Source of the DNA: Peronospora farinosa
Taxonomy: Eukaryota; Oomycota; Peronosporomycetes; Peronosporales; Peronosporaceae
Length of the DNA stretch: 64,000 nt
Direction: 5' to 3'
Assembly (NCBI GenBank): GCA_947646735.1
Contig: CANTFK010000054.1
Coordinates: forward strand, 248,001-312,000
Shown piece after piece: positions 41,971-53,648 of this stretch (positions are counted from its first letter, which is position 1; every line of letters begins with the position of its first letter). The notes beneath the pieces were generated by a model that worked only from the letters and a program-made list of their open reading frames with translations, did not search any database and had not been told where the DNA came from. A program made the position numbers and the translations under genes.

Positions 41971-42561
41971 TGTAACAGGGCACGTAAACATTAAGTAATA
42001 TACTTAATGTTTGGTTTAAAAGTATCCATGATTACTTTTGACCTGTCACTTTTTGGGTGCGATACACAAACGTGATCCACCCTCGTGAATGTGATATCCA
42101 CTTATGGATTCACATGAGAAGGGATGACGCTAGTTGAAGCTAGGCATAGCGACGTCTCAGAAGGACGTCATTAGGAAACTGAAATCTAGATTTAAGTTCA
42201 TGCGACAGGATACGCTTCTAAAGAGTAGCGTATCCGATCTATATACATATATAGCCAATCAGTAGTTAAGTATATATTTAGTTATAATTAATTAAATATA
42301 GCTCAGTCTTGAATTTGCTAAATCAAAAGCACCACGCACGAGAAGCTGAAAAGCTTCTACGTGATGTCGGTGACTTCTTGTCTTAGAAGCTCGTAGAACT
42401 CTCGCTTAAGCGAGAGGCAACAGGTGGTACGACTGCTTAAGCAGTCGATCAACCTCCTAAACACCTCGCACGAGAAGGTAAGACGGTCTAACCGCTTCCT
42501 CACTTGTGCATAAGGTGTGTGCTAGTAGTACGAGGCAACTTCGTAGAAGTGCCCGTCTACA
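41971..42561 (+). repeat. 3' LTR of element A
   Basis: 591 bp, collinear with the 5' LTR but lacking 10 bp near the start and with scattered substitutions. It keeps the palindrome and most hairpins. Confidence 0.95.
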
Positions 42562-42566
42562 CTAAA

Positions 42567-43167
42567 CACAGTGCTGTCCAAATTCGCAGTATTAATTAAC
42601 GTCTTTTCTGCCACCTCAGCACCTAGAGGTACATAGAGACTAACATAGTTTGATCGTTAGAAATCTGTCCACCGAGCTTTTCTCAACTTCAACTAACGGT
42701 AGCAACCCTACCAAGTGCCACCTCCACAACTTCCCATACTTCTGTCCACATAACGACCTGATGATACTACCTCAAAACTCCTCTCCCGGGTACCCATTGT
42801 GCCTTGTCTCATCATCCATATTCTAACCCGCCTCTATAAGATCGCTACTCAAGTCCAAACAGCTGCAACAGCCGCTTAAGACGTTTTTTGTCTAAAATTT
42901 TGTAAACGCGTCAGCAGGGTCTTCATTTCTTTCACTTTTTTCACAACAATGGCTTCTTTCTTGACCTCTCGAGCACATAGTGCCATCTTAATTTAACATG
43001 TCGCGTTCGTCAACTATTCGTGGAGCTCGTTGCCATCACGAATGCAGCCTGGTTGTCAATAACGAGTGAAACTTGAGTCCCTGGTGTGGTAATAGCTCCT
43101 TCAATATGTTTTACATTGCCAGTGCCTCGATGATTGTCTCAGATGCGACCACTTACTTGGCCTCGAC
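42567..43167 (-). pseudogene. Relic of a minus-strand Copia pol 3' end
   Basis: Read on the minus strand with frame changes, this segment gives pieces of Ty1/Copia RNase H: VVASETIIEAL, SLVIDNQAAFV, RTRHVKL, a WHYVLERSRK-like stretch and EDPADAFTK followed by LKRLLQLFGLE. The last matches the conserved end of Copia pol. It is heavily mutated. Element A was inserted next to it, and an LTR-like sequence starts at 43168. Confidence 0.6.
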
Positions 43168-43844
43168 TGTAACAGGCCAATGGTTACACGTGTCCGTTAA
43201 GTATATGATACTTAACAGGGAGGTCTTACAGGGTACGTGGTAGCTTAGACCTCCCACTTGGGTGAGGCACCCACCCTCGTGAATGTGATATTCATTGGTG
43301 GATCCACATTTAACGGGGATGACGCCCAGCTGGGACTAGGCATCATGGTGACGTCACGGACAGACTTCATCAGCGAGCTTAAAATATATGTAAGCTCGCA
43401 CGTAGGGATTCGCTTCTATATAGACGCGTATCCGATCTTTACATTTACCCAATCAGTAGTTAAATTTATATTTTCTATCATATGTAAGTCAGTCCTGAAT
43501 TTTCTAATTACCGTCCACTGCGCGCGAGAAGACTGGAAACGGCTTCCGCGAAGCAGTTATGTGTTTGTTCTAAAGATCGTTGCGCGGTTCGATTGGGCGA
43601 CCGGCAACGCTTGGTACAGCGCTTCGGCGCCTACCACCCCCCCCCCCCCCGAGTGGGATGTAGTAAATTTAAGACTGACTTACATATGATAGAAAATAAT
43701 CAAATATAAATCTAGCTACTGATTGGGTAAATGTAAAGACCGGATACGCGTCTCTTTAGAAGCGTATCCCTACGTGCGAGCTTACATATATTAAGCTCGC
43801 TGATGACGTCTGTCTGTGACATCACCATGATACCTAGTCCCAGC
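43168..43844. repeat. Inverted pair of element-A-related LTR fragments around a C-run
   Basis: A plus-oriented LTR-like sequence starts TGTAACAGG at 43168 and shares blocks with element A LTRs (ACCCTCGTGAATGTGATAT, GGGATGACGCC, the CAATCAGTAGTTAA box). From about 43660 to 43844 the reverse complement of about 43310-43500 reappears with about 90 percent identity by eye, forming a large imperfect inverted repeat. A run of about 14 C bases (about 43640-43653) lies at the turn. The inverted copy is cut at 43845 by the Copia LTR. It may be two LTRs in opposite orientation from separate insertions or a rearrangement; the C-run could also mark an assembly problem. Confidence 0.75.
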
Positions 43845-44131
43845 TGTTAGAAACGATAGTTTTTGACAGGTTGCAAGGTGTTGAAGGCAAGGGCTATACC
43901 CTGTGCCCGGTAAGTTGCGACCGCACCCGAATTGGCTAATGTTGTGACATCTTAACAGATGTGGCGAAGCGGGATAGACGAAGACTACAGACTAGACATG
44001 GTATAGTCGCAGTTGACTCTATCGTACATGTTAAAGCACTAGCGAAGGAGAGTGGTTAATGCTTAATATATTTTACTTTTACTTCTACCTCTACGTGCAC
44101 AAGTGTACCACTACTTCACTTCACTCTTACA
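43845..44131 (+). repeat. 5' LTR of the Copia element
   Basis: About 287 bp from TGTTAGAAACG to CTCTTACA. Immediately after it GGTTATGAGCCCAAC resembles the complement of a tRNA-Met anticodon stem and loop, the internal (half-tRNA) priming site known for Drosophila copia. The right LTR edge is inferred from this site because the 3' LTR is not in the window. Confidence 0.7.
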
Positions 44132-44135
44132 GGTT

Positions 44136-45400
44136 ATGAGCCCAACGGAACGTGTTGTGCGCAAGCCCAAACAGGCTATGCCTAACGTGGCAGTCGGCGA
44201 CCCTAATCGGGTTAACGATGACCACCTCGAAGAAAAGTCGGCAGTGCCTGATGCGGCACTGGTCAAGGTGATTACCATGCTCGGAGACCTATCTGATCGG
44301 CTGAATCGGATGGAGGTCCAAAAGAAGCATGCCGGTGGACACCGGAAGGACTCTGCGGAGTCAAGCGTCTTTGGTTCGGCTCTGGGAGCGGGTGGAGGGA
44401 TGAACATCCAGGCTTTGGAACTTACCCCTCCCCGGAAGAGGTCACCGAACGACGTGTCGCCGGCTACGTACTTTGGAGCCAGGCGACACTACGAAGCTGA
44501 TGATGCAAGTCATCAAGCAGGCCATATTGCAGCAGACCGCAACATGGGACAATCACCGGAACCTACACATTTTATGGCAGGGGTGCCAGGCTATTACCCC
44601 GACGCGGGTATGCCAAACGTGATGCATGCCAATCCGGGGCCAACAGGTTGTGAGGATACCAGACGCGTAACATCGGAAGCTTGCATTACAACCTTTTAAT
44701 GGTAAGGAACTATACCATGGCCTTGGTAGTGGTTTCCTCGGATGGGGCAAGGAATTTGTGCGTCAAATTAGTTTTGCCGAGCGTGTGTGTGAATTTACGT
44801 GGCCGGAAGACATCAAGGTGGATGTCTTAGGACAACACCTGGCCGGTAAGGCACAGACGTACTATCGTCGTCAAGTGGAGACTTGGTGGTGTGAAAGTCA
44901 AACCCTGGAGTATGCTATGCAAAGTCTGCTTCAGACCTTCAGCACCAAATCACGCCTGCCCAAAGCATGAAATTGTTTAAGGCGCCCAAGGCACCTCACA
45001 GAAGCTGGGCGGACCATTTTCTGTACCTGACGGCAGTCAGTGATGCTTGCGGAGGGGCGGATACCCTGGTGTTGAATAACATCGTCCATTACGCGGACCC
45101 GCATATGCGAATGACCAGGATTTCCAGGCTGGACATTCATCGGACCGACTGCTTGCGCCAAGCCGAGTAATTGGCACAGTGCGCCCAGTCAACGGAGATT
45201 GACAACCACGCGAAGCATCTCGGACGTGACGTGGTCAATGCTGTTGAACCAAGGAAGGAGCTAAGAGACAAGGTCAAGCACAAGGTGCTGAAGGAATCGA
45301 ATGACAATGACCAACGGACGTGCTACAGGTGCAGCGAGGTGGGACATACCAAGCCGATGTGCCCCAAGAGACAGTTGTTCAAGGTCCCGAGACCAAGTTT
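44136..45400 (+). pseudogene. Copia gag (broken)
   Basis: It starts MSPTERVVRKPKQAMPN at 44136, and the first frame ends at 44699. The capsid-like part (FLGWGKEFVRQISFAERVC, WPEDIKVDVLGQHLAGKA, YYRRQVETWW) continues to 44970 and a further piece runs to 45170. A CCHC zinc knuckle, CYRCSEVGHTKPMC, lies at about 45319-45362. At least two frame breaks and one stop are present. Confidence 0.8.
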
Positions 45401-45419
45401 CACATTTGCGATCGACAAA

Positions 45420-46990
45420 GGTGATCGTCTCCAAGACAATCACTGGATCCTCGACAGTGGATCGAGCAGACACCTTGTCAACGACTTGTCTCTGCTCGTC
45501 AACCGAGCGACTGTCGAAACGAATGCTTACAGCCGCAACGGATGGAGGTGTGCTCCGGATTACCAAGCAAAGGAGTGTCAACATTAAAGTTGTTGCACTC
45601 GGGGTTGTGAATACTATCCGACTCCTCGATGTACAGTACGCCGCGAACCACGAGCAAAGCATCATCTCGTATGGTAAGCTCAAGGCTAAGGGATGTGTAC
45701 TTGAGTACCGAGGAGAGAGACGTGTGTTAACCTCTGGGTTTGGAGGTGCACCGGTTATGGATGTGGATTGCAATAACAATGTGCTAGTTGTTGCAATGAC
45801 AGAACCATGAAACAAGACCTCACATTTACCACCAAAGGAGATGACGGCTGCGATCAATTCATCTGAATATAAATCCTATTCGGATGTTCAGAGTGGTACC
45901 TTGATGCAGTTCCATCGTCGCTTGGGTCACCTGTGTTACGACACGATCATCAAGATGGCCAAAGACCCGGCATCTGGTATCAGGCTAAGTGACACGAGGC
46001 ACATGCATTGCTTGGCCTGCGCACAAGGCAAGCAAACCAAGGCATTACAGTCAAGAAAATAATCAGGCCAAAATTCTCCCATCGATGTGATCGGTGAAGT
46101 AATTTGCTCCGACCTCAAAGGCCCAATGACTCCAAGGGATCGTCTGGGTAACCGTTACCTGGTCAATTTCATTGACCACAGGTCAATGAAATTGCCTTGT
46201 GCTCGTGGTCAGATCCAAGGATGCTGCTGCCCTCAAGCTCAAGCACTTCCTGGTGAGCTTTGAACGAGAGTTCAATTGAAAGATCCACGTACTACGCACG
46301 GACGGAGGTGGTTAATACAAGACCTTGGACGTGTTTTGTAAGGCGACTGGAGTCTCGCGTCAAGTCAGTGAAGCCAGACATCAGGCAAGTAACGGCAAGG
46401 CTGAACGGATGCATCGGACAATTATGAACATGGTCTGAAGCATGGTGTTTGCTCTAAACCTGCCTTTGCATTTCTGGGGCGACGCTGCTGAGTATGCAAC
46501 ATACATACTCAACAGAAGCAGGACCAAGTCGAATCCAGGTGGGGTGTCACCGATGGAATTTCTGACCACGAATGTGCCAAAGCTGAACGACATCATGGTG
46601 TTCGGCTCCACGTGCACGGTGCACGTGGATGCAAGGAACAAATCACTCGGAGAGCGAGGGAAGGCGGCCATCATAATTGGAAAGAGTGATGAGACTAAGG
46701 GGTACAAAGTGTACATTCCCAAGGACAAGGTGGTCGTGGTAACGCAGCACGTACGCAACATCGAAAAACTGTCGGATGGGCGTAACGGTCAAGACGACTC
46801 ATACACCGAAAGGATTGAACATCAGGAGATACCAAACGATAATCAACCGAAGGTTCAAGTACCTTCAAGTGTCAAGAAACGGGCGGCGAAAGCCCGAAGT
46901 GGCCGTAAGTCCGGATGGACTAGGGAGAGACACGGCACAAGGTCAACGAGCAGAGGTGCTAAGGAAGTTGTTGGTGAAGGCCCTGCTGAA
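45420..46990 (+). pseudogene. Copia protease and integrase (broken)
   Basis: The protease active site reads WILDSGSSRHLVNDLSLL (about 45444). Integrase follows with the zinc-binding FHRRLGHLCYDTIIKMA...HCLACAQGKQTKA (about 45907-46040), pieces of the catalytic core and a later LPLHFWGDAAEYATYILNRS segment (about 46460). Stops at 46060, about 46280 and 46438 and frame changes break it. Confidence 0.85.
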
Positions 46991-48211
46991 CGACAGGATG
47001 TCGTGAATGCAGTCATCACTCAAGATCCAAAGCATTATGGTGAAGCCATCCGAAGTGGTGATCGCCAGAAATGGACAACGGCTATGACTGAAGAGTTGGA
47101 TGCTCTGAAGTCAAACGGCGTGTGGACGGTTGTGCTACCACCAAAAGGTGCACACTCTTGCACAACAAGTGGGTCTATAAGACCAAGACTGATGCAAACC
47201 GGAACGTGGAGAGGTACAAGGCTCGCTTGGTGGTCTGTAAGTGTTTGGTGTCGATTGTACCCTCACGTTTGCTGCCGTCATGAATTTGGGAGCGGTAAAG
47301 CTGATTTTGGTGCTCTCCAGGCGTTGGAACGTGCCTGCCCGACATGGTGACGTGCCCAATGCCTACGTCAAGGCTGAAAAGGAGGAGCACCTTGACATCT
47401 ACATGTAGGTGCCCAAGGACATGGTTTTGAGTGACCAAGAGCTTAAGTCGCACGGCGTGCGAACATAAGTGACCTGGTCCTCCTGTTGAAGAAGTCACTG
47501 TACGGGCTCAAGCAGGCTGGAAGGCTCTGGAGTAAATTACTTAATTTAAAGCTACGTCAAGGTGGATTCCAGCAATGCAGCACGGATATGTGCCTGTACT
47601 ACAAGTACAAGGGTGATACGTGCACGGTGGTTGGCGTCTACGTGGACGACCTATTGGTTACAGGCACGGAACAAGGGGCCGTGGCTGAATTTTTCATGGA
47701 GATGAGCTCGCTGTCCATCAAGTACCTAGTCGTCGTCAACAAGTTTCTTGGTTTAAGAATCAATTTGAACGACGAGACAGGATACGTTCTGGACCAAGAA
47801 GTCATGATCAACCTCCTGTTGAAGGATTTTGGACTGGATTCAGCTAATGGGGTGAGGACCACAATCGGGGACGAGTGCAATGCATAAGACGAGGATACTG
47901 TGGAATGCCTTCCTGTGAAGGGTGCAAAGGGCGAGCCAAGTGTGACGTGTTCCAGTCGCTGGTTGGGAGCCTGCTGTGGATAGCAAGGTGCACGCGTCCT
48001 GATATCTGCTTTGCTGTTCACAAGGCAACTAGGCAGATACACAAGCCTACGCCAAAGGACTGAAAGATCGCAAAACGTATTGCAATATACTTGAAAATGT
48101 CAAAGGGCACCTCAATGGTGTTGGACCTACATCCAATGATGTTCGGGTCGAATGTTGGAGCGATGCCGATTTCGCTGCCGACAAGTCTGATCGCAAGTCA
48201 GTCTCCGGGTG
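46990..48211 (+). pseudogene. Copia reverse transcriptase and RNase H (broken, cut at 48211)
   Basis: RT begins near KWTTAMTEELDALKSNGVWTVV (about 47068). After several breaks the clear block KKSLYGLKQAGRLWSKLL appears at 47489 and the catalytic YVDDLLVTG at about 47638. RNase H has the block WSDADFAADKSDRKSVSG just before the end. The family B LTR interrupts it within this block. Confidence 0.9.
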
Positions 48212-48553
48212 TGTAACGGGGCTAGAACGTACCGTCACTAACTTACACGTGCGCTTGAGGAAGACTCAAGCCCAAGTATTAAGTATTAAGTAGATTTAAC
48301 TCTGATTTTTATTTTGGTTTTAATTCGTACTAATTACGAAGATTTTAGTCGTAATAAATACGACAGTGTTCCCGCCTTTCGGGAACCACACAATTTCAGG
48401 TTGATTTATCATTGGTCCATATTGGGACTTTAGGCCCCAATAATAAACCAATAATTTATTACCACGCTGTGCCCGCTATTCGGGCCCAGCACCTGCCTAC
48501 ATATGTAATTGTTTATTTGTGTTAATACTATATGTGTAATGTAGCCCATTACA
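48212..48553 (-). repeat. Family B LTR copy 1 (3' LTR of element B)
   Basis: 342 bp. On the element strand it starts TGTAATGGG and ends CCCGTTACA. It contains hairpins such as GTTCCCGCCTTTCGGGAAC and a terminal stem TGTAATGTAGCCCATTACA. The flank on the left is Copia RNase H; the right edge joins a polypurine tract (GAAGGGGGTGA on the minus strand). Confidence 0.95.
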
Positions 48554-48566
48554 TCACCCCCTTCTC

Positions 48567-49994
48567 ATGACAGCACTCACCAACCGTGAGTGCTCAACTG
48601 TCGAAAACCCTTCGCCCACAAACGAACAAGCAATGTCCGGAGACCCAACAACTAATCCAGCAGCACTCCCAAAAAACATCAGCGGGAATGCATTAACCAG
48701 CATCATGGCGCGGCAGCTCATACCTTGGTCGCTGTACGACTTGTCCGGAGCTCACGCTCCGGACTCACTGGACATGATGCGGGACTACTTCCGCCGATTT
48801 CGAAAACTGCGCGGGAAAGGTCTTGATGGAATCGAGCATGAAGCTCAACAACGTTCTTGGTGCGCCTTCATCCAACGTTGGAATCGGATGCTCGAGGATG
48901 GTAGCAGCTTCCAGTTATGGCTCGCCAATCGAGAGGAGCTTCGCGCCGATCACTCCATCGGCGCGCTACGCGAAAGGGTGTGTGAGGAAGCTTGGAATGA
49001 GGACCGTCTCTGCTTCGTCCATGTCAATGAAGGATGCCAATCTTGTGACTCGACTCCACGCCCAACTCATGACGAATGGCGACGACACATCGCTGAGTGT
49101 CCACTCAGCGATCGCGAACGAAGTTGGATTGCAAAGTATGAGCGAAGTCTGAGCGAACGGAGAAGCGCAGTTATTCGTGGTGCGCCTCGCTGGCAGCACC
49201 ACTCGCGACAGCGGAGTCACTTTCCGCGGAATAATCTGCGCAGGGCAGCGACACGTTCGCTTGTCCGTCCTGCTTCGAGATTCTCGCCTCGCAATCGTGA
49301 TATGTATTCACCGCGGCGTTCTCGTTCACGGCGTCGTTCTCGTTCGCGTCTTCGTTCCCGCTCTCGACGACGTGGACCTCCTTACCGCTCTCGTTTGTCA
49401 CGAGAGCGTTCGCGTGCTCGCCCGCCTTAGAATAGTCCGACTTCGTGGCTTCATACGACAGAACCACATCTGGAACGTCACGAAGGAGCGAGGAACGTGG
49501 TTCCCATGTATCCTGCTCGGGAGGGAATCCAAGCCAACGTACTTGGTACCTACGCACGGATGGAACCGCACGCTTCTCATGAGCCGACTGCCGTAATGGT
49601 TGTGGAGGGTCCTCGTGACCCACAATGCGGTCTAAAATCCAGCGCACCTGTCCCTCCGCATCAACAAGCGGAGGAGGGCCCTCGCGATGGTAGTGCTGGC
49701 GTCCTGGTTGCTCAGGACGATGTTGATCAGGCCGTGAACATAGCTGCCGATGCTCAGCTGGAGGCTGAGGCTGCCAGTGAACGTGCTGCCCGGGCGGAGA
49801 AGACTTCGAGTAAGAACAGACAGTCGAACCGTGAACTGCTCGAGCGGATAAGGATTCTGGAGCGCCAGATGCTTGGTCAGGTTCAGACGGGATCGAGACC
49901 CCGCCCCATGTCATCGGCGCGTCGAGCACGAAGGGAAGGCCGTTCGACTTACGAACCCCTGAAGCCGGCGTCGGAGCCAAACCGTGAAGCGTAG
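48567..49994 (+). pseudogene. Element B antisense ORF, broken by one nonsense codon
   Basis: It starts MTALTNRECSTVENPSP 13 bp from the LTR and runs 287 codons to a TAG at 49428-49430, where copies C and D have TGG. The same frame then stays open to 49994, so a single G-to-A change explains the truncation. The zinc-finger-like motif (CQSC...HIAEC) and a short RS region are present. The RS minisatellite has fewer units than in C and D. Confidence 0.85.
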
Positions 49995-52214
49995 CCGGAC
50001 GATATTCCTTCAGCCGACCGACATAGAATGTCGGGTGGAGTCGCAGTGAAGAGGGGACGTCGAGTGTATAAGCGTCGCCGATTGCCTTCAGAACCTTGAA
50101 TGGACCGATGAAGCGTGGCGCGAGTTTACTCGCGCCCAGGTTAGTGACCGTTGAATCCCTTAAACCTTCCGTAGATTATAATACACGGTCACCTTTCTCA
50201 AACTTGCTCATGTTCTTTCTGCCATGTTTGTCAGCGTTCTCCTTCTGTTGGTCTACCGCAGATTGTAGTTCGTCGCGTACAAACCGGGTGATGGCTTGAC
50301 GTTGGAGTATAAAGTCCGACACAGCCATGTCATTAATTGGTCGCGCCGACTCAATTGGCGCGTAGTTGGCAGTAGGTGAACGCTTACCCGAAGACGGGTC
50401 AATCAATGTCTGCGCAGTCCATCGAGCTAATGGGGACGCCACGTCTGATGGCGTCAAAATGGCCGTCTTTGCCTTGGATCGGGTTACTGTATTAGCGCTC
50501 AAAATACCGTGAGATGCACTCGATCCTTGTTTATCAACTTTATCCCCCCCAGAGTGGAGCCACTAGGTGTTGTGGGTCGCCCCACGACCAGGTTAGTAGG
50601 AACACGAGGGTGACGAGCCGAATTCACAAAAAATGGCGTCAACCCTGTTGACGCGTGTACGGCGTTGTTGAGTGCGAACTCAGCGAGTGGTAAAAATGCA
50701 CTCCAACTTGTAAATGACGTAGCATAACTCCGAAGAACATCTTCGAGGACCCGGTTCACGCGCTCGGTCTGCCCATCCGTTTCCGGATGGGCTGCCGTCG
50801 ACATCAGCAGTTTTGTCCCGAGGAGCTCGAAAAGTGATGTCCAAAATGCGGACGTAAATCGCGGGTCACGGTCCGAAACAATGTTTTCTGGAAGGCCATG
50901 ATGTGATGACGAAACACCGCGTCAATAAAGTGCGCCGCGGTCTTGCCGCGGTGACCTTAGCGTGAACAGGCACGAGATGTGTCATCTTGCTGTATTCATC
51001 AACAAAAACCAAGATGCCCGTTCGAGCTTGGCTATCGGGCGCAAGCCCGAAGATGAAGTCCATCGAAACGGATCTCCAGGCCTCTGCTGCAATTGGCAAC
51101 GATCGCAAAGGAGCCTGTGACGATGGTGATGGCTTCACACGCTGGCATATTTCGCACGTTCGGATCCAGTTGCGTACCCACTTATACATGTGGGTCCAGA
51201 AGAAGTCTCGAGACACAGCCGCGAAAGTCTTTTCGCGGCCTAAATGGCCGCCAGCAGGAGCATCGTGATACTCATGAATTATTCTTGCACGCAAATCCAT
51301 GTCATTGGCAATCACCGTACGAGGAGAATCGAATTGGTCGATGCTATACAGAAGCAAATCGCCGTCTTAACTGTATCGATGAATGTGGTCGCGCTTGGTT
51401 CGTGATAATGCTCCCAGTGCAGCATCGCTGGGAGCACGCAGATACTCGATAATGTCTGCATAATCTGAGTCACCCTTGTACGCTGCGACGATCTCATCAA
51501 ATAAACACGGCTCGGGTGTAACCCGAGTTAAGTTCAGCGATACACACATTGCACATCGGTCATCATCGTCCTCGTCATCAGTAGCCTGGCGACTCATGAC
51601 AGTCCGAGGATCGTAGTCGGGGCGTCGTGACAAGGCGTCAGCGAGAATATTGGTCTTGCCTGGCTTGTAATGCACGACGAAGTTGTACTCAGAGAAGAAT
51701 GAGAGTCATCGTGCCATCCGTTGGGACAGGTGTGGGCTCTTCATCGCTGTGCGCAGCGATGCATGGTCGGTGTACAAAGCAACTGTACGTTCACCAAGGA
51801 GATGCACGCACAACTTGATGAGTGCATAGCGCATCGATAATAACTCCTTGTCGTGAACCGGATAGTTGTTCTCAGCTGGCTTCATCTGTCGCGACTGATA
51901 GCTCACGACTCTTTCGCGGCCCTCATCATCAAATTGCATCCGATTGCAAAATCACTGGCGTCGCAAACCACGTAAAACACTTTAAGGCCGTCCAATAGGA
52001 TCAGCACTGGCGCTGACGCCAGGCTCTTCTTTACTGCTTCGAAGGCTGCTAGGTGCTCGGGACGCCACAACCACGTGGCGTCTTTCTTCAAGAGTGACGA
52101 CAAAGGCTGGATAGAACCAGCATAATCCTTCGTATACTTGTGTAAATAATTAGGCGTAGCGCAGGAGGACTGGAAGGTTGGGCTGCCACCGGGGGACCCG
52201 GACCTCCGTTCCAA
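49171..52214 (-). pseudogene. Element B RNase H, integrase and chromodomain (broken)
   Basis: The frame pieces from 52214 down to 49171 match the pol of C and D ([68 protein letters not shown], chromodomain VRWLGFPPEQDTWEP), but many indels and stops separate them. The reverse transcriptase is absent: the first piece begins with unrelated sequence fused to the NYLHK block. Confidence 0.9.
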
Positions 52215-52233
52215 TCAGTAGGGCGCCCTGCAC

Positions 52234-53279
52234 CTACTGGTCCCGACCGTTTTTTGGACGTGCGGCCGGTACAGCACCCTCATGATGGGCGTCCACTACT
52301 TGTACCGATATTGGGGCTGGCGCACGGCACTCTGCCGCGCGATGTCCTGGCTTGCGACAACGAAAGAAAACCATTTGACGCCCGTTGCGAGCGTCACCTT
52401 TATGAAAGACACGTCGCCGGTCACCCGACGACTCAATCACGTCAATCTCCATAGGTTCTGGACCAGAAGGCCGGGGAACGGTGACGACCGAGGGTTTGGC
52501 ATATGCCTTTGTGACCCTAAAGTCTTCACGGAGTACGATGGCAAATGCCTCCTCCAATGTGGCAGGCTCGGCGCGCTCCAGCGATAAGCGGGTCTACCCC
52601 TCACGCATACCATCCACAAAGACATTCACCTGCGTGTACATGTCCATGGGGTGCGTGATAATACATGACGCCAGATGCCTAGCCATCTGTACGTAGTCGC
52701 GCATCGCCATTTTACCCTGTCGCATCGACAGGAATCTTTATAGCACCAGTTTCTCCTCTTGCGGTGGCTAGAAAGCAAGACGAAGATCGTCCTGGATGGT
52801 ATCCAAGGTGGGGATGCGTGCTCGTCCACAACGAGCTTACCAAGGGCCCACTCCTTGGTCTTCCCGGTGAGGCGGGAAAGAAGAAAGTTGACCTTCGCCT
52901 GGGGTGCCTCAAGAAGTCTCGAGGCGATGGCGATATCAACTTCTCGGAACCACCGATTCAGCGATAACCGGTCCTTACCTTCTCCAGAGTAGGAGGAGGT
53001 TTCCATCTTCACGGCCTCATTACGTGAAGGGCGTGAGGAAGTTAAACCTCGCCGGTTGGATTCGGTGAGCTCGCGTGCCATAAACTCATGTATGGCGAGA
53101 CGTTGCGCGTCAGGGGTCGCTGATCTCATCAACGACGCGACGAATGCCTCTCCCGATATCACCGCGAGGCGATTAAGGGCATCCCACTCAACACCAGTAA
53201 GATGGGGGAAGGTCGCGTGCTCCAGAAATAAATCTGGAGCGTCAAAGTACGACGATTCGCTCATCCCAAACTCGGGCAT
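52234..53279 (-). pseudogene. Element B gag (two frames)
   Basis: The first frame (53279-52626) starts [18 protein letters not shown] and includes [20 protein letters not shown], a gag capsid-type block. The second (52557-52234) holds a zinc knuckle in which the first cysteine is replaced by Phe (FFRCRKPGHRAAEC). This is the only family B gag in the window, as that of C and D lies outside. Confidence 0.85.
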
Positions 53280-53293
53280 AGGAAGGACTACAA

Positions 53294-53303
53294 AGTGCTA
53301 CCA
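53294..53303 (-). other. Primer-binding site of element B
   Basis: On the element strand TGGTAGCACT lies two bases after the 5' LTR, the same sequence and spacing as in element A, so both families appear to use the same tRNA primer. Confidence 0.6.
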
Positions 53304-53305
53304 GG

Positions 53306-53648
53306 TGTAACGGGGCTAGAACGTACCGTCACTAGCTTACACGCGCGCTCGAGGAAGACTCAAGCCCAAGTATTAGGTATTAAGTAAATTTAACTCTGAT
53401 TTTTATTTTGGTTTTAATTCGTACTAATTACGAAGATTTTAGTCGTAATAAATACGACAGTGTTCCCGCCTTTCGGGAACCACACAATTTCAGGTTGATT
53501 TATCATTGGTCCATATTGGGGACTTTAGGCCCCAATAATAAACCAATAATAAATTACCACGCTGTGCCCGCTATTCGGGCCCAGCACCTGCCTACATATG
53601 TAATTGTTTATTTGTGTTAATACTATATGTGTAATGTAGCCCATTACA
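53306..53648 (-). repeat. Family B LTR copy 2, shared by elements B and C
   Basis: 343 bp, very similar to copies 1 and 3. On its left it abuts the PBS of B (5' LTR role) and on its right the polypurine tract of C (3' LTR role). One LTR therefore serves two internal regions. Confidence 0.95.

Larger units (their letters stand above)
34449..42561 (+). mobile_element. Element A: decayed Ty3/Gypsy LTR retrotransposon with chromodomain
   Basis: Two direct LTRs (34449-35050 and 41971-42561) begin TGTA and end TACA and enclose gag, protease, reverse transcriptase, RNase H, integrase and a chromodomain in that order. A primer-binding site follows the 5' LTR and a polypurine tract (about 41957-41970) precedes the 3' LTR. 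The element is flanked by the 5-bp direct repeat CTAAA (34444-34448 and 42562-42566), a clean target-site duplication. Gag, RT and integrase contain stops and frameshifts, so it cannot act alone. LTR differences (about 25-30 plus a 10-bp indel by eye) suggest an older insertion than family B. Confidence 0.95.
43845..48211 (+). mobile_element. Decayed Ty1/Copia LTR retrotransposon, interrupted by family B
   Basis: The 5' LTR, gag, protease, integrase, reverse transcriptase and RNase H follow in Copia order (integrase before RT). The RNase H frame breaks off at 48211 where the LTR of element B begins, so the remainder, including the 3' LTR, is expected beyond the B/C/D insertion and outside this window. 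Many stops and frameshifts show it is inactive. Confidence 0.92.
48212..53648 (-). mobile_element. Element B: internally deleted Ty3/Gypsy element (family B)
   Basis: Minus-strand element with 3' LTR 48212-48553 and 5' LTR 53306-53648. From its 5' end it holds the PBS, gag (53279-52234) and then, after an abrupt junction at about 52160-52210, the RNase H start; protease and nearly all RT are missing. RNase H, integrase and chromodomain follow with many breaks, then the antisense ORF region. The 5' LTR is shared with the neighbouring element C. It cannot be autonomous. Confidence 0.92.

Noticed and set aside
43258..43689. 143-codon frame in the inverted LTR region
   Set aside because: It lies wholly in LTR-related sequence and the C-run, with a low-complexity end; no independent evidence of a gene.
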